Assembly (NCBI GenBank): GCA_963752695.1
Contig: CAVVZB010000002.1
Coordinates: forward strand, 372,001 to 436,000
DNA length: 64,000 nucleotides
Origin: Bog-113 sp963752695
Lineage (GTDB): Bacteria > Acidobacteriota > Terriglobia > Bryobacterales > Bryobacteraceae
Reading direction: 5' to 3'
Both the position numbers and the translations under genes were made by a program. Shown here piece after piece: positions 34,299 to 43,844 of the stretch. Below the pieces are notes generated by a model. That model worked only from the letters and a program-made list of their open reading frames with translations, searched no databases and was not told where the DNA came from. Within the stretch, counting starts at the first letter, position 1, and every line of letters begins with the position of its first letter.

Positions 34299-36541
34299 AC
34301 CACTCCCCAACGGCGTCGCAGCAGCCATTCGCTCCCCCGCAATGCGAGAGCTAGCAGGAGCACGATCGGAAGATCCCACAGATCCAGGTTCTCCCGCATC
34401 GTAATACCCCCATCCGAGTATGCGATCTCGTCGGCCAGATGGCGCGCTTCCGGCGGAGTATAGTAACGGCCGCCAGTCTGTTGCGACAGCTTCTCCAGTA
34501 AGTCGCGATTCTGTGTTGTGCGGAAGTTCTCGGTCAAACCATCGTCGCGCCGCAAGGTCACAACATCCCGGCCAATTTCTCCAGACGAATTACTTGCGGT
34601 TATTTCAGCTAAGTAAGCACCGGGCTTGCTCGCGGCCCACGTGCCGGTATACACACCCTCTTCCGCAGGCACCGGATGTAATTGAAGGGTGTCCGATAAA
34701 TTGTTTGGGCCGATGAAGTGAGCTTGCACGTTCGCATTGCCGAGCGGCTGATAAGTCTTGTCGCGGACCTCTACCCGTAATGGCACTTCATCTTGATCTT
34801 CCAGAACCTGCCGCGGAGTCGAGGCCGTCACGACCCCCGGCGCATCATTGACCAGCCAACGCAGCATCTGCTGCCAGAACGTCGCGAGCGTGCGATCGGT
34901 ATGTTCTGAACGCATCTGCCAGCGCCACATCCCGCCGGTGGCCAGCACCGCCGTCCGGCCTCGCCCGTATGACTCGGTAACAAGGAGCGGCGACTTCCGA
35001 TGCCCCGGCGCAGCTACCTCCACAAGCACCGTCGCCCCCGGCTTTGGGTCGCCAACCAATTGCCAGTTCGCCATCTCCGGCATCTTCTTCCAACGCTCCG
35101 TGTTCTTCGCCGGATCGTCCACTAACCGGCACAGCGCGTTGTCAGATCCAGCGGGCGCAAGTTCTGCCGTGGCATAAATACGTTGAAAAGTGGACGCTCC
35201 GCTTCCCACATGAACCGGCAAAATCTCGGCCAGCGGAGTCGCTCCATAACCGCCATCGGCAAGGGAGTAGCGGCCTCCCAGGAATAAAACTCCGCCACCA
35301 CGGCGACCGGCGAACTCCTTGATCATGTCCTGCTGAGCGGACGTAAACCAGTTCGCCTCCACGCTGCCGATAATCAAACCGTCATAGGCAAACAGCTCTT
35401 CGGGTTTCGTTGGAAAGCCCTTCTCTAACTCACCGGCATCTTTCACGCCCTGCCGATAAATCTTGTTCGGGGTAGTGCGGAGCATGCTCACCAACTCCAC
35501 CTGCGTGTCGTCATCCGCGGCCCTTCGCAAGAACTTGTAGTCCCAACGCGGCTCGCCTTCCACATAGAGCACACGCGGGTGCCTTCCGGACACGTTCACT
35601 TCCCGTCGCAAGGCATTATTGGCCGTATTTTCTTCGGAAGGCATGGGGTCAATGCAAGCCGTCAGATTCAGTGCGCCCGCGGGCCCTGCATTGAATACCA
35701 GAGAGACAGATTCCAATTCCTTGCTCAGTTGGACTTGCTCGGACGCCAAAACGTTACTGCCATTGCGGATGGATACGCGCGCCGTCTCGCCCGTTAGCCC
35801 GACTTGCTGAATGGCGATTCTCGCCTCCAGCCGCGACCCGGCCATTGCGCGCTGGGGAACCGCAAAATCTTCTATCTCAACATCGCGCTTTAGCCTTTCT
35901 TTCCCGAATCCCACCGTATGGATCGGGATCCGGCTTTGCCGCAGACGCTGGATGGTTTCGAAATCGATGCCCCCGGCGTTTTCCGCGCCATCAGAAAGCA
36001 GCACCACAGCACCGAACGGCAGAGAAGCCGATTCCGCCGCAATGCTCTTGAGGCTTTGCGCGATGCGCGTAACGCCGAAGTCGGGCCCGGTAAACAACTG
36101 ATTGGCTTCGACACGCTTCACGTCCGGCCCGAATCGATAGGTCCGCACCTGAAACTTCCGTCCGAGCGCGTCGAGCAAGCCTCCTTTTAAAAGGCGCGTG
36201 GCTTCCTCGAAGCGCGACGGGCCATCGTCCTGGCGAGCCATGCTCCGCGAGGCGTCTAAAAGCACCGCCACAATATTTTGCTGAGGACGCAAACTAGCCA
36301 CACTCACTGCGGGATGCCAAAGCAGACAAAGCAGGAGAGCCATTAGCGCCGTCTGCAACGCCCAAATGCTCATGGATCGCGCGGTCGAGAGCAACCGGTG
36401 GCGCTGCCAGACCTGCCAGTACAGGAAGCCGCCCGCAATCGCGATCAGCGCGATAAGCAACCACACAGGCCACGGCGTGAGCAGGACGTAATGCCCGCGG
36501 GAGTAAACGGCCGGAGGGTACTTGAATAGGAACTCAAACAT
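34295..36541 (-). CDS. VWA and glutamine-amidotransferase-like membrane protein
   Basis: 748 residues. Two N-terminal spans (WLLIALIAIAGGFLYW and WALQTALMALLLCLLW) are followed by a VWA domain (about 85-235) with MIDAS LLDASRSMAR and VLLSDGAENAGG. A central class-I glutaminase-like domain (about 320-550) contains FLGGRYSLADGGYG and lacks an obvious catalytic Cys. C-terminal beta-sandwich domains and a final span (LWDLPIVLLLALAL) follow. Family members accompany DUF4159 and MoxR genes. It is the second gene of the operon, 12 bases after the DUF4159 stop. Confidence 0.88.
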   Translation of the reverse strand: MFEFLFKYPPAVYSRGHYVLLTPWPVWLLIALIAIAGGFLYWQVWQRHRLLSTARSMSIWALQTALMALLLCLLWHPAVSVASLRPQQNIVAVLLDASRSMARQDDGPSRFEEATRLLKGGLLDALGRKFQVRTYRFGPDVKRVEANQLFTGPDFGVTRIAQSLKSIAAESASLPFGAVVLLSDGAENAGGIDFETIQRLRQSRIPIHTVGFGKERLKRDVEIEDFAVPQRAMAGSRLEARIAIQQVGLTGETARVSIRNGSNVLASEQVQLSKELESVSLVFNAGPAGALNLTACIDPMPSEENTANNALRREVNVSGRHPRVLYVEGEPRWDYKFLRRAADDDTQVELVSMLRTTPNKIYRQGVKDAGELEKGFPTKPEELFAYDGLIIGSVEANWFTSAQQDMIKEFAGRRGGGVLFLGGRYSLADGGYGATPLAEILPVHVGSGASTFQRIYATAELAPAGSDNALCRLVDDPAKNTERWKKMPEMANWQLVGDPKPGATVLVEVAAPGHRKSPLLVTESYGRGRTAVLATGGMWRWQMRSEHTDRTLATFWQQMLRWLVNDAPGVVTASTPRQVLEDQDEVPLRVEVRDKTYQPLGNANVQAHFIGPNNLSDTLQLHPVPAEEGVYTGTWAASKPGAYLAEITASNSSGEIGRDVVTLRRDDGLTENFRTTQNRDLLEKLSQQTGGRYYTPPEARHLADEIAYSDGGITMRENLDLWDLPIVLLLALALRGSEWLLRRRWGVV

Positions 36542-36553
36542 GAGCGCGACCCT

Positions 36554-37357
36554 TTAATGGGTCATCGAATAAATGATGTAGTTGATCCCGAGCCGGTAGG
36601 CCTGCGAGGTGTATTTTTCAGGATACTGCGGATTGTCCGCGTGTTCCCAGGCGTCCCCGTCGTCTTGATTGAAGCACATCGTCACCATCAGGCGGCCCTT
36701 GTCATCATAGATGCCGCGCCAATGGGGTACCACGCCATCTTTTTCATATACTTTTCCGCTATAGACGTATTGCAGCCCTGGAACCTGGACGCGATGATCG
36801 AGATCGTAGAGTACATGGAAAATGGGGTCGGCGTCTTCGATTTCAACAATTGGACGGTCCGGGAAGATACGGTTCATGCTGGCCGTAAACACCTGCCATT
36901 CGTACGTCCCATGGAAGTCGTCGACCATGAGGAAGCCGCCACGCAGAAAATACTCGCGCATCATTTTGACCTGCTTGTCGGTCAGATCCCAATGACCTAC
37001 TTCAACCGCGTAAACCCACGGCCAATTGAAAATCTCGTCAGTATCTAGGTCGATGACCTGCTCGGTTGAGCGTGTATGAATGCGTGTTAGGCGCCGGACG
37101 CCCTGCAGAAACTGGCGGTCGGCCTTCGGAAAATCCGTTGGCCATGTCCCCCGCTCACCCGAATATTCCGCGTACCGCCCTGATGGATACTTCAACCGCG
37201 CAAACGTCCACTCGGTTCGCTCGAAAGCCCCAGAAGGCACCGCCGTCGGATTATCTTCCTGTCCGGGATACTCCTTGAACTGAGCCTGAAACGCAAATAC
37301 CGCGGTCAACGAGAAACAGAGAAGACCGAGCGCCCAGAGGGCGATTCGGAACCGCAT
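36554..37357 (-). CDS. DUF4159 domain protein (secreted)
   Basis: 267 residues from the ATG at 37357, which begins a signal peptide (RFRIALWALGLLCFSLTAVFA). The domain has FARLKYPSGRY, YAVEVGHWDLTDKQVKMMREY, GGFLMVDDFHG and the late signature YRLGINYIIYSMTH, all typical of DUF4159. The family has a Rossmann-like fold related to glutamine amidotransferases; its function is unknown. First gene of the long minus-strand operon. Upstream, 37358-37475 should hold divergent promoters, but I do not see a clear box. A start at 37435 is open, but it carries no signal sequence. Confidence 0.9.
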   Translation of the reverse strand: MRFRIALWALGLLCFSLTAVFAFQAQFKEYPGQEDNPTAVPSGAFERTEWTFARLKYPSGRYAEYSGERGTWPTDFPKADRQFLQGVRRLTRIHTRSTEQVIDLDTDEIFNWPWVYAVEVGHWDLTDKQVKMMREYFLRGGFLMVDDFHGTYEWQVFTASMNRIFPDRPIVEIEDADPIFHVLYDLDHRVQVPGLQYVYSGKVYEKDGVVPHWRGIYDDKGRLMVTMCFNQDDGDAWEHADNPQYPEKYTSQAYRLGINYIIYSMTH

Positions 37358-37475
37358 CGCAAATGGTTCTTTAATGTCCGCAGAATAACATGCGCTCGCA
37401 CCGCGAATAGGGGCGGTCCGGTGATATGAAAACACTATTGACCCGCTTCGTGCAGAGTTGAAAGAATGCTGAGTT

Positions 37476-37670
37476 ATGGCTGATCAAGAAGTAGTTGCAA
37501 ATCAGAAAACGATTCTGGAGAATCAACACACTATCCTCTCCAATCAGGAGACGATCAAGAAAAATCAACACAGCCTTGACGAAATCCTGAAGAACCAGGG
37601 ATCCATCTTAAAGAACCAGGACGAGATTGTTAAGAATCAGGAAAAGATTCTTTCCCTGTTACACAAGTAG
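37476..37670 (+). CDS. Tiny heptad-repeat coiled-coil protein with I-x-x-N-Q pattern
   Basis: 64 residues made almost wholly of seven-residue units, each containing NQ and an Ile or Leu four positions later: ILENQHT, ILSNQET, IKKNQHS, ILKNQGS, ILKNQDE, IVKNQEK. A three-residue phase slip occurs near residue 38. With Ile at position a and Asn at position d, the pattern is like the N-at-d layers of trimeric coiled coils in autotransporter stalks. There is no signal peptide. The TAG stop at 37668-37670 directly precedes the ATG of the next gene, so the two are coupled. Confidence 0.8.
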   Translation: MADQEVVANQKTILENQHTILSNQETIKKNQHSLDEILKNQGSILKNQDEIVKNQEKILSLLHK

Positions 37671-40600
37671 ATGTTTCTCGGTCAGCGGACGCCTGAGCGG
37701 ATAGCCGGTCTGCTTCTCGCCGCAGTGGCCGTCACTCTAAATGGGTGCTCCGGCTCCGGGCTTCCCGCTGCGGATTCAGCGTCTTACCGGAAGTTTGTTT
37801 CAGCTTTCTACGTCGGGCTGGCGGGTTTGCAGACCGGCGAGGATGTGCGCGCAAAGGAAAAGCTGACGGAAGCCTCGCAACTCGCGCCAGCCGAGCCCGC
37901 TACTTGGGCAAACCTGGCGCTGTTTTCAGCGCGCCAGCAGGAATTCGACATCGCTTTCAACGATGCGGATAAAGCTCACAATCTATCGCCTGGTAATAGC
38001 CGCATTGAAGCCTTGCTGGGCGAAATCGAAAGCAAACGGGGCAGACTGCGGGAGGCTGTCGCGCATCTCCAGCGCGCAGTCGAGTTGGATTCTAAGAACC
38101 TGAAAGCGCGGTACGCGTTGGCTGAAGAGACGGGCCGATTAGGAACTCCGCAGGCCGACGCCGATAGTCAAAACGAATTTCAGAAACTCTTGGCCGCACA
38201 GCCTGACAGCATTGCAGTGCGGTTGGAAGTCATGCGCCTGGCGGCGAAACGCGGGGACAACGAAACATTGCAAAGTGGAATCGAGATGCTTGAAAAGGCG
38301 GCCAACGCATGGCCTGCAGAAGCCAAAGAGCGCCTGACCGTTCTCAAGCAAACCGCGCAAAGTTCCGGCCCACAAGCTGCAGCCGTCCCCGTGGCATTTC
38401 TGCGTAATGTTCTCGCCCGCGTTCCCGCTTATCGCCAAAGTCTAAACGCGGTTAAGACGCCGTCAAACTTCATCGGCGAGCCTTTCACCCACCTTCTTAA
38501 ACTTCCAACTCCAGACTCCACCCCAGCCGTTGCAGACACCGGCCTCCGGTTCACGGCGCAAACTCTGCCCGGGGTTGCCGATCAAAACGTAAGCTGGGCC
38601 GGCGCGTTTCCCTTGGACGATACCGGCAGGAACACGTTGGTGACCGCGGAAGGTGGAACCGTCCATGTGGCTGGCGGAGCGAACGTACCCACCCCGGGCG
38701 GTCGGCCAGTTGAGCGCAACGGAGTTCTCGGGGCCGATCTCAATTACGATTTCAAAACCGATCTGGTGGTCGCCAATTCCGCCGGTGTACGCCTCTACCA
38801 GCAGCGCGATTCCGGCAGTTTTGCCGACCTTACGCCGACGTCCAAACTCCCGCCCGCAATCACCAACGCAGCGTACTCCGGGGCTTGGGCTTTCGACGTG
38901 GATCTCGATGGAGATCTGGATATCGTCCTCGGAAGTCAAGCGGGCGATCCGGCGGTGCTGCGCAACAATGGTGATGGCACCTTTGCCGTGGTCCGGCCAT
39001 TTTCAGGTTGTCGCGGGCTCGTTTCCTTCGCGGCTGCCGATATCGATGGCGACGGCGATCCCGATGTCGCGATGGTCGATTCCGCAGGCGCTTTACACGT
39101 GTTTGCCAACCAGCGCTTGGGCGAGTTCCGCCCTCGCTCTTTACCTTCGTCGCTCAAGGGATCGTTTCTGGCGGTTGCCGCTGGCGATGTGAACGGCGAT
39201 GGCCTCCCGGATTTCCTCGCCCTACGGAGCGATGGCTCCGTGCTCCGTTTATCGGACAAAGATTCAGGCGCGGCTTGGGACCTGGCCGAATTGATTCCGC
39301 CCGGTGGACCGGGTCTTCTGGCCACTACGGCTAATTTGATCCTTGCCGATCTCGACAATAACGGCAGCCTCGACATTGTGGCTGGTAACCGCGTGTTTCT
39401 CGGCGATTCGCGCGGTTATACTCCCGTCCAGATTTCAGGCGGCCTCACCATCACCGCGGCAGTCGACCTGAATAATAACGGCCATTTGGATCTCATCGGG
39501 TTTAACGCCAAACCAGTCGAACTGGTGAGCCACGGCACGAAAGACTATCGATGGCAGACGTTGCGCGTCCGCGCGGCGCAAGCAGTCGGCGACCAGCGGA
39601 TCAACTCCTTCGGAATTGGCGGCGAAATTGAGGTTCGATCGGGCCTGTTGACGCAAAAGCAAATCATCACGTCACCGGTGCTGCATTTCGGGCTTGGCGC
39701 TAGTAACACCATCGACGTTGCCCGAATCGTTTGGCCCAACGGCTCGGTCCAGGCTGAGTTTGAATTGAAATCCGATCAGACCGTCCTCGCCCAGCAGCGG
39801 CTCAAAGGCTCTTGCCCGTTTTTGTTTGCCTGGAATGGGACCCAAATGCACTTCGTCAAAGACGGCGAGCCCTGGTCGCCAGCGCTAGGTCTGCACATTA
39901 ATGCACAATCGGTAGCCGGCATCACCCAAACCCAGGAATGGTTCAAGGTCCCAGGCGACGCTCTGGTCCCGCACGATGGCTACTACGACCTTCGCGTTAC
40001 CGCCGAACTCTGGGAAAGCTATTACATCGATCACTACTCGCTGCTGGCCGTGGATCATCCCGCCAGCACCGAGGTGTTCACCGATGAGCGGTTTTCCGTC
40101 CCGCCGCCCGCGCTCAAAGTCTATACAGTCAGTAAGCCTCAGCCGTTCGCCTCGGTCACCGACGATCGCGGGCACGATGTTAGCCGTCAGGTCCGCACTG
40201 AGGATGGAACGTATCTCGATACTTTCGGGCGCGGCCGCTACCAGGGTGTCACCCGGGATCATTGGGTGGAAGTGACTTTGCCGGATTCAGCGCCCCTTAC
40301 CGATCCGCTCTATCTGATCGCGTCCGGATGGATGCACCCGACCGACGGAACCGTAAACGTGGCACTTGGGCAGAGCAGCGATCCGCGTCCGCAAGGATTA
40401 CAGATCGAGGTGCCCGGTAAGAATGGAAACTGGGTTGTGGCCAAACGGGATCTCGGCTTTCTCGCTGGCCGCATGAAAACGGCGGTAATCGAAATTGACG
40501 ATATCTTCCGAGCTTCTGGCGTGCGCCGCCTGCGACTGCGCACGAATCTGGAGATTTATTGGGATCGGCTTGCCTGGGCTCCCGGCTTGCCCGATTCCAC

Positions 40601-41102
40601 CACTCATTTGCAGCGGACTAAACTCACCGAAGCTAATCTCGGTTACCGCGGCTTCTCCGTCATCACCGTCGCCAATGCCTCGTCCCCTGAAATACCGGAT
40701 TACAATCGCCTGGAAGGCACGGTCCAGAAATGGCGCGATCTCGAAGGCTATTACACTCGCTTTGGCGACGTCCGCGAGTTACTCGAAAAGATAGACGATC
40801 GGATGGTCATTATGAATGCGGGGGATGAGTTGCGTCTGCGGTTTGCTGCCTTGCCCGCGCCGTCCGCTGGCTTGAAACGCGATTTCGTGATGGTGGGCGA
40901 TGGTTGGATCAAAGACGGGGACTACAACTCGGTATTCTCCAAAACCGTTCTTCCGATTCCTTATCATTCGATGAAAGACTACACGGCTAAGCCGTCGACG
41001 CTGGAGCACGACCTCGCTTATGGCCGGAATCCGCGGGACTGGCAGGAGTATCACACGCGTTTCGTATCACCGGAGCAGTTCCTGAAAGCGTTGCGAAATT
41101 AG
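37671..41102 (+). CDS. TPR / FG-GAP / ASPIC-UnbV lipoprotein
   Basis: 1143 residues. The start carries a lipobox-like signal (LLLAAVAVTLNGCSG), so it is probably a lipoprotein. TPR repeats fill about 45-190. A seven-bladed FG-GAP/VCBS propeller follows (about 290-620), with Asp-rich loops such as DVDLDGDLDIV, DIDGDGDPDVA, DVNGDGLPDFL and DLDNNGSLDIV. An ASPIC/UnbV domain (about 620-710: GDQRINSFGIGGEIEVRSG, ARIVWPNGS) and a large uncharacterised C-terminal region follow. UnbV was first named from enediyne clusters, but the domain is common in Acidobacteria. It lies directly after the coiled-coil gene and 22 bases before the CRTAC1 gene. Confidence 0.88.
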   Translation: MFLGQRTPERIAGLLLAAVAVTLNGCSGSGLPAADSASYRKFVSAFYVGLAGLQTGEDVRAKEKLTEASQLAPAEPATWANLALFSARQQEFDIAFNDADKAHNLSPGNSRIEALLGEIESKRGRLREAVAHLQRAVELDSKNLKARYALAEETGRLGTPQADADSQNEFQKLLAAQPDSIAVRLEVMRLAAKRGDNETLQSGIEMLEKAANAWPAEAKERLTVLKQTAQSSGPQAAAVPVAFLRNVLARVPAYRQSLNAVKTPSNFIGEPFTHLLKLPTPDSTPAVADTGLRFTAQTLPGVADQNVSWAGAFPLDDTGRNTLVTAEGGTVHVAGGANVPTPGGRPVERNGVLGADLNYDFKTDLVVANSAGVRLYQQRDSGSFADLTPTSKLPPAITNAAYSGAWAFDVDLDGDLDIVLGSQAGDPAVLRNNGDGTFAVVRPFSGCRGLVSFAAADIDGDGDPDVAMVDSAGALHVFANQRLGEFRPRSLPSSLKGSFLAVAAGDVNGDGLPDFLALRSDGSVLRLSDKDSGAAWDLAELIPPGGPGLLATTANLILADLDNNGSLDIVAGNRVFLGDSRGYTPVQISGGLTITAAVDLNNNGHLDLIGFNAKPVELVSHGTKDYRWQTLRVRAAQAVGDQRINSFGIGGEIEVRSGLLTQKQIITSPVLHFGLGASNTIDVARIVWPNGSVQAEFELKSDQTVLAQQRLKGSCPFLFAWNGTQMHFVKDGEPWSPALGLHINAQSVAGITQTQEWFKVPGDALVPHDGYYDLRVTAELWESYYIDHYSLLAVDHPASTEVFTDERFSVPPPALKVYTVSKPQPFASVTDDRGHDVSRQVRTEDGTYLDTFGRGRYQGVTRDHWVEVTLPDSAPLTDPLYLIASGWMHPTDGTVNVALGQSSDPRPQGLQIEVPGKNGNWVVAKRDLGFLAGRMKTAVIEIDDIFRASGVRRLRLRTNLEIYWDRLAWAPGLPDSTTHLQRTKLTEANLGYRGFSVITVANASSPEIPDYNRLEGTVQKWRDLEGYYTRFGDVRELLEKIDDRMVIMNAGDELRLRFAALPAPSAGLKRDFVMVGDGWIKDGDYNSVFSKTVLPIPYHSMKDYTAKPSTLEHDLAYGRNPRDWQEYHTRFVSPEQFLKALRN

Positions 41103-41124
41103 AATCGTTATCAAAGAAGCATCC

Positions 41125-42921
41125 ATGCAGACTCGTGCGCCCCGTATCTTCGTCACCGTCCTTTTTCTCGTTCTGCTTTCGATCCCGCTCGTCTACAAAG
41201 TAGTCGCCGCCCGCCGTGTTTCAGCTGCTTCCAGCGCCAATTCTTCGCTCGCGCTCGCAAGTTACGGTTTCGCTTTTCACAACGTATCCAAAGAGTCCGG
41301 AATCCAATTCCAACACTCGTCCCCGCACTTGGATAGCAAGTTGAACCACATCATGCCGCAAGTTGCCTCGATGGGCGCGGCTGTCTCCGTGGTGGACTTT
41401 GATCGTGATGGGTGGGCCGATATCTACGTCACCAACAGTGGCGAAGGTACCCGGAACGCTCTCTATCGCAACCAAGGCGACGGAACCTTCCGTGATGTTG
41501 CCGCTGATGTTGGCTTGGCTGATCTGAATCAGCCCGGAACCGGCGTTTCCATGGGCGCGGTCTGGGGCGATTACGACAACGACGGCTTTGAAGACCTGCT
41601 CCTTTATAAGTGGGGCAAACCGGAACTCTTCCACAACGATGCGGGCAAGCACTTCACCCGGGTAACCGAAATCGCCGGACTGCCGGCCTGGATCAACGCC
41701 AATACAGCTCTCTGGCTCGATTACGACAACGACGGAAAACTCGACCTCTTCATCGGAGGCTATTATCCCGAGAACGTGGATCTCTGGCATCTCCGCAATA
41801 CCAAGATGATGCCCGAAAGTTTCGAGTACGCTACCAACGGAGGGCGCAAGTATCTCTTCCATAACCTTGGCGGCGGGAAGTTCGAAGAAGTCTCGGCCAA
41901 GATGGGAATCGATTCGCGGCGTTGGGCCCTTGCTTCCGTTGCCGCTGATCTCCGCGGGACGGGCTACCCGGACCTTATGATCGCTAACGACTACGGCGTC
42001 TCCGAACTCTATTTCAATGACCATGGACGCGGGTTCCGCGAGGCAGGCAAACAGGCGGGAATCGGCTATGCGCCGAAAAGCGGAATGACTGCATCCGTCG
42101 GCGACGTTCTCAATCAGGGCCAATTCGGTATCTATGTGTCAAATATTTCTGAAGAAGGAGTCCTCGTTCAGGGCAACAATCTTTGGATGCCGAAAGCCGG
42201 TACTCACGGCGACACAATCAAGTATGAAAACATGGCTAATGCCATGGGCGTTGAATTAGGCGGTTGGAGTTTTGGCGGCCAGTTCGGTGATCTGAACAAC
42301 GACGGTCTGCTCGATCTTTACGTGGTGAACGGTAATATCTCACTCGATCAGAGCCGCACTTACTGGTATGACTACTCGAAGGTAGCGGGTGGGAACGAGG
42401 CCATCATCTCGGATGCCTCAAACTGGCCGCCAATGAACGGGCGAAGTCTTTCCGGCTTTCAGCATAAACATATATGGATCAATGACGGTGCGGGCGCGTT
42501 CCGCGAAGTTGCGCAGCAGGTGGGCGTGAGCGACGTTTACGATGGCCGCTCGATCGCGCTTGCCGATTTCGAAAATCGCGGCGCGCTCGATGCCGTGGTC
42601 GCCAATCAGAACGGGCCCTTATTGCTCTACCGCAACACCGTGGCGTCCGGCAATAAGTGGATAGAGTTCGACCTGGAAGGCAAAGCGAGTAACCACAGCG
42701 CTATCGGAGCTTTAGTCTCGGTGTTTTGGAACGGCCAGCAACAACTCCAGGTGGTTTCGGGCGGAAGCGGCTTCTGTTCTCAGAACCAACGCAGGCTGCA
42801 CTTTGGATTAGGTAAAGTCACTCACGTCGACCGTGTTGAGATTCGCTGGCCTTCTGGAAAAATTCAAAAGCTCGCCGGTCCCGGCATGAATCAGAATCAC
42901 AAGATAGAGGAACCCGCATGA
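41125..42921 (+). CDS. CRTAC1-type FG-GAP / ASPIC-UnbV protein
   Basis: 598 residues with an N-terminal membrane anchor or signal (IFVTVLFLVLLSIPLVYKVV). Seven FG-GAP repeats (about 60-500) include DFDRDGWADIYVTNSGEG, WGDYDNDGFEDLLLYKWG, WLDYDNDGKLDLFIGGYY and DLNNDGLLDLYVVNG, calcium-binding type loops. The C-terminal ASPIC/UnbV domain spans about 510-590 (ALVSVFWNGQQQLQ, RVEIRWPSGKIQKL). Function unknown; proteins of this class are extracellular. It overlaps the next gene by four bases (ATGA). Confidence 0.92.
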   Translation: MQTRAPRIFVTVLFLVLLSIPLVYKVVAARRVSAASSANSSLALASYGFAFHNVSKESGIQFQHSSPHLDSKLNHIMPQVASMGAAVSVVDFDRDGWADIYVTNSGEGTRNALYRNQGDGTFRDVAADVGLADLNQPGTGVSMGAVWGDYDNDGFEDLLLYKWGKPELFHNDAGKHFTRVTEIAGLPAWINANTALWLDYDNDGKLDLFIGGYYPENVDLWHLRNTKMMPESFEYATNGGRKYLFHNLGGGKFEEVSAKMGIDSRRWALASVAADLRGTGYPDLMIANDYGVSELYFNDHGRGFREAGKQAGIGYAPKSGMTASVGDVLNQGQFGIYVSNISEEGVLVQGNNLWMPKAGTHGDTIKYENMANAMGVELGGWSFGGQFGDLNNDGLLDLYVVNGNISLDQSRTYWYDYSKVAGGNEAIISDASNWPPMNGRSLSGFQHKHIWINDGAGAFREVAQQVGVSDVYDGRSIALADFENRGALDAVVANQNGPLLLYRNTVASGNKWIEFDLEGKASNHSAIGALVSVFWNGQQQLQVVSGGSGFCSQNQRRLHFGLGKVTHVDRVEIRWPSGKIQKLAGPGMNQNHKIEEPA

Positions 42922-43802
42922 CACCTGGAATCACCGCCACCACGACCACGTCGGCTGCTTCGGCGGGCTCAAACTCGAGAGTGCTCGCGCTGCTCGGGCG
43001 TTTCTTCAGCATCGAGAATCGCTATCTTCCGCCTATCCTCATCACCACTATCCTGCTGGTCGGCCAAGTCTCCTTCGGACTTCTGGAAAGCTTTCCGCGC
43101 ACCGCGCTCGCCATCTGCGCCGCGCTGATAATGGAAACGTTCTTGTCCCGCATCATGACGGGCAAGTTCGCCAACTTGGCGAGTGCCTATATCTCGGGAA
43201 TCAGCGCCGGCATTCTTGTCCGTTCGCCAGAGTATTGGCCCTTCGCGCTGTGCAGCGCGATCGCCATCACTTCCAAGTACGTCGTCCGGTGGCGGGGCCG
43301 GCACTTATGGAACCCGACGAACTTCGCCATTTGCGCACTTTTGATCCTCGCGCCGCCAGAATTCTTCACCACCTTGAGCGTGCAATGGGGCAACACATTC
43401 TGGCCCATGATGATCGTATGGATCCTTGGCGCTCTCATCACCTGGCGAGTCAAGCGGCTGCACATCACCGCCATCTACGTCGGTTCCTTCATCCTGCTCG
43501 CACTGATTCGCAGCGGCATCACGGGACATCTCTTCCTCGCCGAGGTCGCACCGGTGACCGGCCCCATGTATCAGCTCTTTATCTTTTTCATGATCACCGA
43601 CCCGAAAACTACCGTGCGCTCCTGGCGCGGACAATGCCTGGTAGCTTTCCTAATCGCCTTGGTCGAGTTCGTGCTGCGGCTACAGGAGAACATCCATGCG
43701 CCTTACTACGCGCTGGCGATTGTGGGGCCGATCGCAAACGTTGTTGAAATCTGGTTGACTGGACGGAAGAAAGCTCCGGTCCTGACCCCTTCACTGGCTT
43801 AA
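42918..43802 (+). CDS. UnbU / RnfD-NqrB-like integral membrane protein
   Basis: 294 residues with about eight hydrophobic spans. It has the RnfD/NqrB-type segment FFMITDPKTTV near residue 224, and RHLWNPTNFAICALL earlier, which resembles the NqrB region with GRHIFNPTNF. I do not find the S-G-A-T motif that carries covalent FMN in RnfD and NqrB. This and the neighbouring UnbV proteins point to UnbU, a membrane protein of unknown function seen beside UnbV in enediyne clusters and elsewhere. It overlaps the upstream gene, which suggests that the two proteins work together. Confidence 0.8.
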   Translation: MTPGITATTTTSAASAGSNSRVLALLGRFFSIENRYLPPILITTILLVGQVSFGLLESFPRTALAICAALIMETFLSRIMTGKFANLASAYISGISAGILVRSPEYWPFALCSAIAITSKYVVRWRGRHLWNPTNFAICALLILAPPEFFTTLSVQWGNTFWPMMIVWILGALITWRVKRLHITAIYVGSFILLALIRSGITGHLFLAEVAPVTGPMYQLFIFFMITDPKTTVRSWRGQCLVAFLIALVEFVLRLQENIHAPYYALAIVGPIANVVEIWLTGRKKAPVLTPSLA

Positions 43803-43844
43803 CCAGTCGCATTGGCCAAGTGATCGCTGCACAGTTTCGATCGC

